Of a stretch of 48,466 nt of DNA, positions 16,567 to 24,903 are shown piece by piece. The translations under genes and the position numbers were made by a program. The notes beneath the pieces are model-generated. The model had not been told where the DNA came from, did not search any database, and saw nothing but the letters and a program-made list of their open reading frames with translations. Within the stretch, counting starts at the first letter, position 1, and each line of letters opens with the position of its first letter. Location: NCBI GenBank assembly GCA_017398425.1, contig JAFQFZ010000013.1, positions 1-48,466 of the forward strand, written 5' to 3'. The DNA comes from Clostridia bacterium. Its GTDB lineage: Bacteria; Bacillota; Clostridia; Oscillospirales; Acutalibacteraceae.

Positions 16567-17523
16567 TTACTCTTGATGAGCGCGGTCGAGGAAAGCGGCA
16601 CCGATGATGCCCGCGCGATTGCCGAGCGCCGCCGCTTCCAGACGCGTCTGGTGTAAACTGAATTTGCTGTAGCGCTCTTCGGCGACGTACAGACGGATAG
16701 GGGACAGGAGCGTTTCGCCCTCGTTGGACAGACCGCCGCCCAAACACATCAGTTCGGGCTGGAAAATGTTGATGATGTTGGTCAATCCGCAGGTGAGGTA
16801 ACGCATGTATTGGGCTACCAGCTCACCGGCGACCAGATCGCCGGCTTTCATGGCGACAAACGGGGTGGAGCCTGTCACGTCGTCGAGCGTTTTAGCGTAC
16901 TTCCAAAGCAGGCTGTCCGGACGCTTTTCCATCGCTTCGCGTGTTTGACGGATGAGCGCGGTGGCAGAACCGTATTGCTCAAAGCAACCGCGACGACCGC
17001 ATCCGCACAGGATACCGTCTTTTTGGATGACGATGTGACCGAGCTCTGCACCGGCGTAGTTGCAACCGGTGTAGATCTTGCCGTTGAAAATGATGCCCGA
17101 GCCGATGCCCGTGCCGATGGTGACCAAAATGAAGCTGTTGCTTCCTTTGGCGGCACCGGCGATGTATTCGCCATAGGCGGCGGTGTTGGCATCGTTGTCG
17201 ATACGCACGGGCAGGTTGAGACGCCGTTCCATCTCCGCCTGCAGCGGCACGTTTTCAAACTGGAGGTTGCACGCGTATTCCACGATACCGGCTTTGGTGT
17301 TACAAGTACCGGGAGCGCCGATGCCGACGCACTCGATGTCGGAGACGGACAGCCCGGCAGAGTCGATGAGCGCCAACGCTTCACGCGCGATGTCGTCCAT
17401 CACGTCCTTCGGATTGCGCCCCGCACCCGTTGGGCAGCACGATTTTGCCGCAATGGAGAAGCTGTCGTCGACGATGCCGAATTTTACGGCGGTTCCTCCC
17501 AGATCGATACCCAGTCTTGCCAT
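16567..17523 (-). CDS. glcK: ROK-family glucokinase
   Basis: A 318-residue sugar kinase of the ROK family. The N-terminal phosphate loop is G-I-D-L-G-G-T-A-V-K, the adenosine motif includes T-I-G-T-G-I-G-S-G, and the ROK zinc signature C-G-C-G-R-R-G-C-F-E-Q-Y is complete. The E-L-G-H sugar-binding motif is intact. It most likely phosphorylates glucose released inside the cell. It is placed between hprK and murB in the same transcription unit, 24 bp after hprK, which links glucose entry to carbon-catabolite signalling. An AAGGAGG site precedes the ATG. Other ROK sugar kinases (mannose, N-acetylglucosamine) cannot be excluded from sequence alone. Confidence 0.88.
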   Translation of the reverse strand: MARLGIDLGGTAVKFGIVDDSFSIAAKSCCPTGAGRNPKDVMDDIAREALALIDSAGLSVSDIECVGIGAPGTCNTKAGIVEYACNLQFENVPLQAEMERRLNLPVRIDNDANTAAYGEYIAGAAKGSNSFILVTIGTGIGSGIIFNGKIYTGCNYAGAELGHIVIQKDGILCGCGRRGCFEQYGSATALIRQTREAMEKRPDSLLWKYAKTLDDVTGSTPFVAMKAGDLVAGELVAQYMRYLTCGLTNIINIFQPELMCLGGGLSNEGETLLSPIRLYVAEERYSKFSLHQTRLEAAALGNRAGIIGAAFLDRAHQE

Positions 17524-17547
17524 GGTGTTGCGCCTCCTTACGATGTG

Positions 17548-18513
17548 TCAGAATTTGTGCCAATCGGCCTGCAATGCGGCGTCGGCGGGCGCTTCGTCGC
17601 CCATGCCGAGCTTGTGGAGCAGTTCTTGTGCGGCGTTGTAGCCCATCTTCTTTTGACGGTTGTTCATCGCGGCGATCTCGATGACGATCGCAAGGTTACG
17701 TCCGGGCTTGACGGGAATGGTGATGCGCGGCACGTTGATGCCCAAAATGTCCATGTATTCGCTTTCCAGACCCATGCGGTCGTAGGCTTTGCCGGCTTCC
17801 CAGGGTTCCATCTCGATGACCATGTCGATCTTCTCGGTCAACTTAACAGCACCCATACCGAAGATGCGGCGCACGTTGACAATACCGATACCGCGCAGTT
17901 CGATGAAGTGGCGAATGTTTTCGGGGGCGGAGCCAACGAGTGTCTTGGCCGACACGCGGCGGATCTCGACGGCATCGTCCGCGATGAGGCGGTGACCGCG
18001 TTTGAGAAGCTCGACCGCCGTCTCACTTTTGCCGACACCGCTGTCGCCGGCGAGGAACACGCCCTCACCGTAAACTTCCACGAAAACACCGTGCCGCGTG
18101 ATGCGCGGTGCCAATTCCACGTTCAGGCAGGCGATGACCGATGCCATGCATTCCGACGTACCGTTCGGAGTGCTGAGCAGCGGCACTTCGTATTCACTGC
18201 AGAGCAATTCGAGTTCGGGCAGTTCCAGGCTGCGTGCAATGATGATCGCTACAGGGGCGTAGGAGACGAAGTCGCGCAGGCGTTTTTCACGCACCGTCGG
18301 ATCGAGCCCCAGCAGGTAGCTTTGCTCACTGTGGCCGATGATTTGGATACGGTCGGGGTCAAAGTATTCAAAATAGCCGTTAAACGCCAAACCGGGACGG
18401 TTGATGTCCATGGTGCGAATGAGGATCTCTTCTTCGGGACGAGGGGCGTAGATCGTGGTCAGGTTGCATTCCTTGGCGATCTTTTTGAGTGTGACGGTAT
18501 AATTTTGTTTCAT
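17548..18513 (-). CDS. hprK: HPr kinase/phosphorylase
   Basis: A 321-residue bifunctional enzyme that phosphorylates and dephosphorylates Ser46 of HPr, the switch of carbon-catabolite repression in Firmicutes. The P-loop G-D-S-G-V-G-K-S lies at 156-163, H141 lies before it in the conserved R-H-G-V position, and the family signature I-E-L-R-G-I-G-I-V-N-V follows. The N-terminal domain has the usual sequence and length. An AGGAGG site sits before the ATG. It follows the pseudouridine synthase gene by 36 bp and precedes glcK. Confidence 0.96.
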   Translation of the reverse strand: MKQNYTVTLKKIAKECNLTTIYAPRPEEEILIRTMDINRPGLAFNGYFEYFDPDRIQIIGHSEQSYLLGLDPTVREKRLRDFVSYAPVAIIIARSLELPELELLCSEYEVPLLSTPNGTSECMASVIACLNVELAPRITRHGVFVEVYGEGVFLAGDSGVGKSETAVELLKRGHRLIADDAVEIRRVSAKTLVGSAPENIRHFIELRGIGIVNVRRIFGMGAVKLTEKIDMVIEMEPWEAGKAYDRMGLESEYMDILGINVPRITIPVKPGRNLAIVIEIAAMNNRQKKMGYNAAQELLHKLGMGDEAPADAALQADWHKF

Positions 18514-18549
18514 ACATATCCTCCTGTCGATTGAATTATGAATCCTCGG

Positions 18550-19527
18550 TCATCGCTTCTCAAGCGGACGGATCTCACCTTTTCGAAACGCCTGAGCAAA
18601 CCACACGTTTTCGATGCAAAACTCGCGGTCCTGCAGATAGGACAGCTCCTCGGCATCGGTCGTAAAGCGGAAAATGAGACGGTAGGAGCAAAGCGCCTGC
18701 TTGGTGATGCCGTAACGCTTGTTTTGTTCGTTGCGTCCGTACTTACCGTCTCCGACGAGCGGATGACCGATCGAAGCCAAATGCGCGCGGATCTGATGGG
18801 TACGTCCCGTCAGCAGGTCGATGTCTAAAAGAGAGATGTCGTCCTTTTCGCCGAGCACCGTATACTGTGTGGCGATGCGGCGACCTTCGTTGCTGTTTTG
18901 AGAAATGTAGACGCGGTTTTGATCCTCGTTTTTGTCGAGGTAGGCTTCCAAAAGATCGGTCGGCTTGGGCATTCGCCCGTAGACCAGACAGAGATAATGC
19001 TTTTCGATCTCGCGGTGCTTGAGTTTATCGTTGAGGATGCGCAGTGCGGCGGCGGTTTTGGCGGCGATCACAATACCGCAGGTATTGCGGTCGATGCGGT
19101 TCACCAGCGCCGGCGCAAAGCTCGATTCCGAGGCGGGGTCGTATTCCCCTTTTTCGTAGAGATAGCGTTGCACGCGGAAGATCAACGTGTCGGTGAATTC
19201 GCGGTCGTCGGGATGCACGATCAGGCCGACCGGCTTGTTGAGAAGCAGGATGTGCTCATCCTCGTAGACGATGGACAGCGCCTTTCCCGCGTGCATGAAT
19301 TCGTACACGGGCGCTTCCTGTGTCAGCACATCGTCGGGCAGATAGATGCTCAGCACGTCTCCGACCTGCAACTTGTCCTCCGCGGCGATGCGCTTACCGT
19401 TGCGCTTGATGTCTTTTTTGCGGATCGCTTTGTACATCATCGACGGCGGAAGTGCGTGAAAGGTTTTTTGAAGAAATTTATCCAGCCGCTGACCCGCGTC
19501 GTTCGGTTTGACGGTGATTTGTTTCAT
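18550..19527 (-). CDS. RluA-family pseudouridine synthase with S4 domain
   Basis: A 325-residue RNA pseudouridine synthase. An N-terminal S4 RNA-binding domain (about 1-75, with D-A-G-Q-R-L-D-K-F-L) is followed by a catalytic domain. The usual H-R-L-D-x-x-T-S-G active-site loop appears as N-R-I-D-R-N-T-C-G, keeping the catalytic Asp. The later G-R-T-H-Q-I-R-A-H-L-A motif is intact. The N-for-H and C-for-S changes occur in divergent RluA-like paralogues. The target could be 23S rRNA or tRNA and I cannot tell which. It is the first gene of the minus-strand run leading to hprK, with a promoter at 19568-19595. Confidence 0.85.
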   Translation of the reverse strand: MKQITVKPNDAGQRLDKFLQKTFHALPPSMMYKAIRKKDIKRNGKRIAAEDKLQVGDVLSIYLPDDVLTQEAPVYEFMHAGKALSIVYEDEHILLLNKPVGLIVHPDDREFTDTLIFRVQRYLYEKGEYDPASESSFAPALVNRIDRNTCGIVIAAKTAAALRILNDKLKHREIEKHYLCLVYGRMPKPTDLLEAYLDKNEDQNRVYISQNSNEGRRIATQYTVLGEKDDISLLDIDLLTGRTHQIRAHLASIGHPLVGDGKYGRNEQNKRYGITKQALCSYRLIFRFTTDAEELSYLQDREFCIENVWFAQAFRKGEIRPLEKR

Positions 19528-19567
19528 GATTGGATATCCTTTTTATATAAAAAATGGAGTCGTATTC

Positions 19568-19595
19568 ATTATACCACACATTTTCCTCTTTTCAA
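19568..19595 (-). promoter_or_regulatory. Promoter of the rluA-like/hprK gene run
   Basis: On the minus strand TTGAAA (19590-19595) and TATAAT (19568-19573) with 16-bp spacing, about 40 bp before the ATG at 19527. It is back-to-back with the radC upstream region, where a TATACT lies at 19612-19617 on the plus strand. Confidence 0.6.
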
Positions 19596-19682
19596 AGAGT
19601 TATTTTTTTGATATACTAAATTCATCGCAAAGACGGAATCTATTCGCGCTACTGTCAAAAATCAAGTAAACGAGGTGGCAAT

Positions 19683-20408
19683 GTGGCAACCCACGCACAC
19701 AACGGACATCGAGATCGTATGAGAGAACGCTATTTACATAACGGAACGGACGCGTTTGCACCGCATGAGTTGGTGGAACTGTTGCTGTTTTACGGCATTC
19801 CCCGCCGCGACACCAATCCGCTCGCTCACCGCCTGATGGACACGTTCGGCAGCGTACGCAACATTTTGAACGCGGATCGGGACGTGCTCCTCCGTGTGGA
19901 GGGGATGACCGAAAACGCGGCGACGCTCTTGTCACTCGTCGGCGATCTGCGGCGTTACTGCGAGCAGGAAAAGAGACCGCGCGGAACGTCCATCGTCGAC
20001 ACCGAAGAGCAGGTCAGCTTTTTGCGATCACGGTTCGAGGATCTCGCGGAAGAAGAAGTGTGGCTTGTTTCGCTGGACATTTTGTCACGCGTGGTCGGCG
20101 TTCACAAGATCTCGCACGGCACGCCGCTGAGCGCGGAAATCAATACGCGCGAGGTGTTGCGCCATGTACTGGCGGACAATGCGGTGCGTGCGATCATCGC
20201 TCATAACCATCCCTCCGGCATTGCTCTGCCGTCCAATCGCGATATCACCACCACCGCTACCATGGCGATCACGCTTGCCGGTGCGGGCGTGCGTCTTGTG
20301 GATCATCTGATTTTTGCGCGGGACGGAGACTGCGTTTCGTTCAAGCAGACGGACTGCATTGCCGGTGCGTTGCGCGGTGAACTCGATACCAATGCCCCTT
20401 ACTATTAA
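19683..20408 (+). CDS. radC: RadC-family JAB/MPN domain protein
   Basis: A 241-residue RadC-family (UPF0758) protein. The N-terminal part (about 1-75) has a helix-hairpin-helix-like fold. The C-terminal domain carries the JAMM metal signature H-N-H-P-S-G-x7-S-x2-D as A-H-N-H-P-S-G-I-A-L-P-S-N-R-D. The family is widespread. The old role in DNA repair is disputed, and no biochemical function is established. The GTG start at 19683 lies 4-5 bases after GAGGTGG. It is transcribed divergently from the rluA-like gene and ends at a shared hairpin. Confidence 0.92.
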   Translation: MATHAHNGHRDRMRERYLHNGTDAFAPHELVELLLFYGIPRRDTNPLAHRLMDTFGSVRNILNADRDVLLRVEGMTENAATLLSLVGDLRRYCEQEKRPRGTSIVDTEEQVSFLRSRFEDLAEEEVWLVSLDILSRVVGVHKISHGTPLSAEINTREVLRHVLADNAVRAIIAHNHPSGIALPSNRDITTTATMAITLAGAGVRLVDHLIFARDGDCVSFKQTDCIAGALRGELDTNAPYY

Positions 20409-20413
20409 AAAAG

Positions 20414-20455
20414 AACGACGCCGTCGGTTCTCTGCGAACCGCGGCGTCGTTTTCT
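20414..20455 (+). terminator. Bidirectional terminator between radC and the CLC gene
   Basis: A two-part stem: AACGACGCCG (20414-20423) / CGGCGTCGTT (20442-20451), with inner CGGTTC (20425-20430) / GAACCG (20436-20441). T-rich sequence follows on the plus strand and A-rich sequence precedes it, so it serves both convergent genes. Confidence 0.85.
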
Positions 20456-20460
20456 TATCG

Positions 20461-21720
20461 TTATTTTGCGGGGCGATTGATCCACTCGGCCTGGAGCTTG
20501 GCATAGACGATCTTTTGTGCGTGATACAAACTGAAGTTGCCCGACAGAATATAGCTGATGATGCACGAGGGTGCAAAGAGCAACAGTGCGTTCGCGCCGA
20601 ACAACTCAACACTCAGCAGGATTGATGTGACGGGACAGTTGACCGAGCCGCAGAAAAAGGCGACCAAACCGACCGCGGCGGCAAACCCGGGATCCATCCC
20701 GAGAAACGGACCGGCCAAACCGCCGAGTGTGGCACCGATGAACATGGTCGGAACGATCTCGCCGCCCTTGAAGCCGCAACCGATGGTGACGGCGGTAAAT
20801 ACGATCTTCCACAAGAAGGCGGACGGATGTACCGTTCCTTCGTTGATCGCGCGATACACAATGTCCATACCGGCGCCGTTGTAGTCGTTGGACCGGCACA
20901 AATAGGTGAACATAATGATGACGAACGAACCTACCAGGATCCGCGCGACGGGGTTCGGAAACAGCTTCTTAAATCCTTTGGAGGTCTCGCGCATCGTGAT
21001 GCAGTAGACGATGCTCACCGCGGCGCACAACACCGACAGGATCGCCACGCGCCACAGCAGATCGGGAGAGTATGACGGCATCACGGCGGTGAAGGAAATG
21101 GGGTGCGAGCCGAGTGCCGTTGCGATGGCATACGCCAGAAGCGATGAACCGATGCACGGCAACAGCGCCACATAGTACATCACGCCGACGCTGACCACCT
21201 CAATGCCGAAAAACACCGCGGTCAGCGGAGTGCAGAACAGCGCCGAGAAAAAGGCACTCATCCCGCACAACGTGAGAAGATGCAGGTCGCGATCGCCGAG
21301 ATGCAGTCGTTTACCGACCTGTACGCCGATACTGCCGCCCAGTTGCAGTGCGGCCCCTTCGCGTCCGGAAGAGCCGCCCAACAGATGCGTCAAAAAGGTG
21401 GATATAAAGATGAGCGGAGCGACAATCAACCGCAGATGGCGACCGCTTCGAATGGAGTCGATGACGTCGTTGGTGCCGCCTGATTCGAGCATGTGGGTCA
21501 GGCTGTAGGATGCCACGATCAGAAGACCGCCGAGCGGCAACAGCCAGATCATCCACGTGTTGCTGTCAAATGCGGCGTTGGCAAATTCCAGGCTGTGATG
21601 AAAAGCACTGCCGATCAAGCCGCCCAGCGCACCCGTGATGAGTGCAAAAAACAGCAGCTTGGTGACCGACTTGGCATAGACCCCCAGCTGTTTTCCTTTA
21701 AAAAGAAGGTACGATGACAT
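20461..21720 (-). CDS. CLC-family anion transporter, unusual selectivity residues
   Basis: A 419-residue membrane protein of the CLC chloride channel/antiporter family with about ten hydrophobic segments. The gating glutamate is present in G-S-S-G-R-E-G-A-A (E121). Two other standard positions differ. The anion-filter G-S-G-I-P of E. coli ClcA aligns with G-G-T-N-D (about 81-85). The inner proton glutamate (E. coli E203, in I-E-E-M) is a valine in F-F-G-I-E-V-V. Loss of both is reported for fluoride/proton CLC antiporters and for channel-type CLCs, so the substrate may be fluoride and not chloride. That is inference. There is no C-terminal CBS domain. A promoter (21748-21776) lies close to the start, and the short leader leaves no room for a fluoride riboswitch. 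Confidence 0.85.
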   Translation of the reverse strand: MSSYLLFKGKQLGVYAKSVTKLLFFALITGALGGLIGSAFHHSLEFANAAFDSNTWMIWLLPLGGLLIVASYSLTHMLESGGTNDVIDSIRSGRHLRLIVAPLIFISTFLTHLLGGSSGREGAALQLGGSIGVQVGKRLHLGDRDLHLLTLCGMSAFFSALFCTPLTAVFFGIEVVSVGVMYYVALLPCIGSSLLAYAIATALGSHPISFTAVMPSYSPDLLWRVAILSVLCAAVSIVYCITMRETSKGFKKLFPNPVARILVGSFVIIMFTYLCRSNDYNGAGMDIVYRAINEGTVHPSAFLWKIVFTAVTIGCGFKGGEIVPTMFIGATLGGLAGPFLGMDPGFAAAVGLVAFFCGSVNCPVTSILLSVELFGANALLLFAPSCIISYILSGNFSLYHAQKIVYAKLQAEWINRPAK

Positions 21721-21747
21721 GGTTCTTATTCCCCCTCAAACGTCACC

Positions 21748-21776
21748 AGTATAGCAAAGCTTCGGTAAAAAAGCAA
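21748..21776 (-). promoter_or_regulatory. Promoter of the CLC gene
   Basis: On the minus strand TTGCTT (21771-21776) and TATACT (21748-21753) with 17-bp spacing, 27 bp upstream of the ATG at 21720. The ribosome site GAGGGGG lies between. Confidence 0.6.
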
Positions 21777-21806
21777 GAAAAACCCCTGCGAACCGCAGGG
21801 GTTTTT
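21777..21806 (-). terminator. Terminator of the MATE exporter gene
   Basis: ACCCCTGCG (21782-21790) / CGCAGGGGT (21794-21802) with A's before and T's after, giving a U-run on the minus strand, 13 bp from the MATE stop. Confidence 0.85.
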
Positions 21807-21814
21807 GATGGGGT

Positions 21815-23197
21815 TCAGTGTTTCCCGAGCGGCGCGATCTCTTTTTTGTACACGCGCAGGAAGAAGACGACACACAGTGCGAGCGACGCGATCTCTGCGA
21901 TGGGGAACGCCCACCAAACCGCATGGATTTGTCCCGACAGCGAGAGAAGGTAGGCGGCGGGGATCAACACGATAAGCTGACGGCCCACCGACACAAACAT
22001 GCTCAGCATGCCGTGGGAAAGTGCTTGGAATACCGACGTGATGATGATGCAGAAGCCCGCAAACATAAAGCTCCAGCTGATGGTGCGAAGTGCCGGCACT
22101 GCCACGGCGAACGAGGCCGCATCCAAATTGAACGGAGCCAACAGGACTTCGGGGAGAAACTGGAAAATGAGCAATCCGACCAACATGATGGAGACGGCGT
22201 AGGTAACACTCAAACGAATGGTTTTGAGGATGCGGTCGGGCTTTTTGGCGCCGTAGTTGTAGGCTATGATCGGCACCATACCGTTGTTCAAGCCGAACAC
22301 CGGCATGAAGATGAAGCTTTGGAGTTTGAAATAGATGCCGAAAGCGGCTTCGCCCGCTTTGCCGAGCGCTTCTCCGAACGTCAGAAGGATGAGGTTGAGG
22401 AACACCGTCATCACCGTGGCAATGGAGCCCATGATGATCGACGGAATACCCACCGCATAGATCTTGCGAATGGTACGCCCGTTCGGACGGAAATGACGGA
22501 ACGAAAGCGGGATCTCTTTGTTTTTGTAGCGGTTGAAGAGGATCGCCATGATCATCGCGACGACCTGACCGAACACGGTCGCGACTGCCGCGCCGCGCAT
22601 ACCCATCGCGGGGATGCCCATTCCGCCGAAGATGAACAGCGGGTCGAGAATGATGTTGATCACCGCACCGGTCGCTTGGGTGATCATCGAGTAGAAGGTT
22701 TTGCCCGTGGATTGGAGCAGACGCTCAAACGCAAACTGTCCGAAGATGCCAAACGACAGGCAACACACCGGTTGCAAATATTCGACGGCGTAGGATGCGA
22801 CCTGCGGATTGTCGGTCAAGAGGGGAACAAAGTGCGGCACGACAAACAAGCCGAGGAGCAAAAAGCCGACAAAGCTCAGAAACGCAAGAAACACACCGTT
22901 GACGGCGGCGCGCCCCGCTTCTTCGCGGTTGCCTTCGCCTAAACTGCGCGAGAGCAGCGCGTTGATACCGACACCGGTGCCCGCGCCGACTGCGATCATC
23001 AGGTTTTGAATGGGGAACGAGATGGAAATGGCGGTGGTTGCGCAGGATTCAGCGTCGATTTGCGCGACGTAAATGCTGTCAACGATGTTGTACATCGCTT
23101 GCACCAGCATCGAGATGATCATGGGCAACGCAATGGAAATGAGCAACTTATGTACGGGCATGACGCCCATTTTGTTTTCGGAGCGGGGAGCGGGCAC
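21815..23197 (-). CDS. MATE-family efflux transporter
   Basis: A 460-residue multidrug/toxin extrusion (MATE) protein with twelve predicted transmembrane helices in two similar halves. Typical motifs are the N-terminal P-M-I-I-S-M-L-V-Q-A-M-Y-N-I-V-D, followed by P-I-Q-N-L, and G-x-N-N-G-M-V-P-I-I-A-Y-N-Y-G-A at the start of the second half. The family uses sodium or proton gradients to export cationic compounds. The substrate cannot be read from sequence. GTG 23197 is chosen because AAAGGAGG lies 8 bases upstream. It has its own consensus promoter (23245-23273), so it is independent of the amidohydrolase gene before it. Confidence 0.9.
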   Translation of the reverse strand: MPAPRSENKMGVMPVHKLLISIALPMIISMLVQAMYNIVDSIYVAQIDAESCATTAISISFPIQNLMIAVGAGTGVGINALLSRSLGEGNREEAGRAAVNGVFLAFLSFVGFLLLGLFVVPHFVPLLTDNPQVASYAVEYLQPVCCLSFGIFGQFAFERLLQSTGKTFYSMITQATGAVINIILDPLFIFGGMGIPAMGMRGAAVATVFGQVVAMIMAILFNRYKNKEIPLSFRHFRPNGRTIRKIYAVGIPSIIMGSIATVMTVFLNLILLTFGEALGKAGEAAFGIYFKLQSFIFMPVFGLNNGMVPIIAYNYGAKKPDRILKTIRLSVTYAVSIMLVGLLIFQFLPEVLLAPFNLDAASFAVAVPALRTISWSFMFAGFCIIITSVFQALSHGMLSMFVSVGRQLIVLIPAAYLLSLSGQIHAVWWAFPIAEIASLALCVVFFLRVYKKEIAPLGKH

Positions 23198-23244
23198 AGT
23201 CGTTGCCTCCTTTATTTAGAATGTTTAGAATTCAGCAACGCAAG

Positions 23245-23273
23245 AGTATACCAGATTATTCGACACTTGTCAA
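23245..23273 (-). promoter_or_regulatory. Consensus promoter of the MATE exporter gene
   Basis: On the minus strand a perfect TTGACA (23268-23273) and TATACT (23245-23250) with 17-bp spacing. The -35 element lies inside the last codons of the preceding amidohydrolase gene. This is the closest match to the housekeeping consensus in the window. Confidence 0.8.
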
Positions 23274-24074
23274 CGGGGAAAGCAACCGCCGCGCGTTATC
23301 AAACGCGATAAGGCGGCGCTCTGTTTCGGTCAACGGCAACGCCTCAAAACGTTTTACACAGTCGGCTTGATCGCTCCAGGGCACGTCGCTGGCAAACAGG
23401 ATCCGCTCGGCACCGTGGAGGCGGATGAGACGAAGCAACTGCGCTTCGTCGATGTATTGCAGCGTTACACCCAAATCGAAATAGATCGGCTGTCCGACCA
23501 GACAGCGCTCGACTTCGTCCCAACAACCCCATCCGCCGCCGTGGGCGAAGACGATGCAGGCGGACGACGGGATGGTCAACGTATCCAGCAGGCGTCTTGC
23601 GCGGTCGGGAGAGCAATGGATGGGATCGGGAAGCCCTTTGTCGATACCGGCGTGAATGCTGACGATCAAGTGGCGATCGATCGCCGCTTGCAAAATGCGG
23701 CGATATCGCTCGTCATCGATGAACGTCTGCTGGTAGTCGGGATGGAGCTTGATGCCCGGTAGTCCGAGCGAGACGACGGTGTCCAGCTTCTCTTCGACAT
23801 TTTCGTTGTCGGGATGGATGCCGCCAAAGGAAATCAGGCGCGGATAGGTGCTGTGAAGAGAGGCGGCAAAGCGGTTGACCGAATCGAATTGGGAGGGCTT
23901 TGTCACCACGGGCAACACGACCGAAGCCTCGATCCCCGCGTTGTCCATCGAACGCAAAAGTCCATTCGCCGTGCCGTCGGTCGTCGGTTCGAGAGCGCTC
24001 GCCGCACCGAGTTTTTGCAGTGTGGCGGCGGCGATGGATTCGGGGAAAAGGTGGGTGTGAAAATCGATGTACAA
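23256..24074 (-). CDS. Metal-dependent amidohydrolase (TIM-barrel, Amidohydro_2 type)
   Basis: A 272-residue TIM-barrel hydrolase. Metal ligands are seen as D-F-H6-T-H8 at the N-terminus, S-I-H-A-G in the middle, V-F-A-H-G-G-G-W, and the catalytic Asp in F-A-S-D-V-P-W. This set fits the amidohydrolase-2 family, which includes decarboxylases such as ACMSD and lactone hydrolases. The substrate is not predictable. It has no signal peptide and is cytoplasmic. Only a distant AAGGA precedes the ATG, so translation may be weak. It lies after the ABC importer terminator and upstream of the MATE gene, with no obvious functional link to either. Confidence 0.82.
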   Translation of the reverse strand: MYIDFHTHLFPESIAAATLQKLGAASALEPTTDGTANGLLRSMDNAGIEASVVLPVVTKPSQFDSVNRFAASLHSTYPRLISFGGIHPDNENVEEKLDTVVSLGLPGIKLHPDYQQTFIDDERYRRILQAAIDRHLIVSIHAGIDKGLPDPIHCSPDRARRLLDTLTIPSSACIVFAHGGGWGCWDEVERCLVGQPIYFDLGVTLQYIDEAQLLRLIRLHGAERILFASDVPWSDQADCVKRFEALPLTETERRLIAFDNARRLLSPLTSVE

Positions 24075-24091
24075 GGGGGATTCCTTCTTTC

Positions 24092-24123
24092 AAAAAAACA
24101 GCCGAGGCGATCGCCTCGGCTGT
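24092..24123 (-). terminator. Terminator of the amino-acid ABC operon
   Basis: A perfect 13-bp inverted repeat (24098-24110 with 24111-24123), essentially without a loop, so its tip must open. An A-run at 24092-24097 becomes a U-run on the minus strand. It ends three bases after the ABC ATPase gene. Confidence 0.85.
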
Positions 24124-24125
24124 TC

Positions 24126-24890
24126 TCAGTTTTCGGTGATGCGACTTAAAAAAGCTTTGGTGCGTTCGTTCTTCGGATGGTCCATCACGTCGCGCGGATC
24201 GCCTTGTTCCACGATCACACCGCCGTCCATGAAAATGACCTTGTCCGACACATCGTGCGCGAATGCCATTTCGTGTGTGACGATAACCATGGTCATATCC
24301 TCTTCTGCCAGCGAGCGGATCACTTTGAGGATCTCGCCGGTGAGCTCGGGATCAAGCGCTGAGGTCGGTTCGTAAAAGAACAGAATATTCGGCTTCATTG
24401 CAAGAGCTCTGGCGATGGCAACGCGTTGCTGCTGACCGCCGGAAAGCTCGCAAGGGTAGGCGGTCTCTTTGTCGGACAGACCGACTTTGGCAAGCAAGGT
24501 TCGCGCATACTCGATGGCTTCCGCTTTTTTGATGCCAAGCACATGGACAGGAGCTTCGATAAGATTGCTCATCACGTTCATGTGAGGGAACAAATTGAAG
24601 TTTTGAAACACCAGCCCGAATTGTTGTTTGATCGCTTTGAGCGTCTGGCGGTCGGCGTAGGTGCAACCACCGTTGGCTAACGGCACATACATTTGCATAT
24701 CGCCGTATTGGATGGAACCGCTGTCGGCGGCTTCCAACATGGTCATGCAACGCAGTAGCGTCGATTTTCCGGAGCCGGAGGGACCGATGATGGAAACGAC
24801 GGATCCTTGCTCAACATGGAACGAGATGTCGCGCAGAACGACGGTGTCATCAAACGATTTTTGAAGATGGGCTACTTCCAACAGATTCAT
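24126..24890 (-). CDS. Polar amino acid ABC importer, ATP-binding protein
   Basis: A 254-residue ABC ATPase of the GlnQ/HisP type, third gene of an importer operon. Walker A is [12 protein letters not shown], the signature is [15 protein letters not shown], the region at Walker B reads [14 protein letters not shown] and the switch histidine is in V-T-H-E-M. The usual Walker B Asp before Glu (F-D-E-P-T-S) is Tyr here (F-Y-E-P-T-S), which is unusual for an active ATPase. The catalytic Glu remains. ATG 24890 has AGGAGG 8 bases upstream. The GTG at 24899 overlaps that site and is rejected. The permease gene lies 13 bp upstream. Confidence 0.92.
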   Translation of the reverse strand: MNLLEVAHLQKSFDDTVVLRDISFHVEQGSVVSIIGPSGSGKSTLLRCMTMLEAADSGSIQYGDMQMYVPLANGGCTYADRQTLKAIKQQFGLVFQNFNLFPHMNVMSNLIEAPVHVLGIKKAEAIEYARTLLAKVGLSDKETAYPCELSGGQQQRVAIARALAMKPNILFFYEPTSALDPELTGEILKVIRSLAEEDMTMVIVTHEMAFAHDVSDKVIFMDGGVIVEQGDPRDVMDHPKNERTKAFLSRITEN

Positions 24891-24903
24891 GCGTGGCACC
24901 TCC

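Noticed and set aside
21721-21780. Fluoride riboswitch before the CLC gene
   Set aside because: The leader from the likely transcript start is only about 20 bases, and the characteristic pseudoknot segments are not seen.
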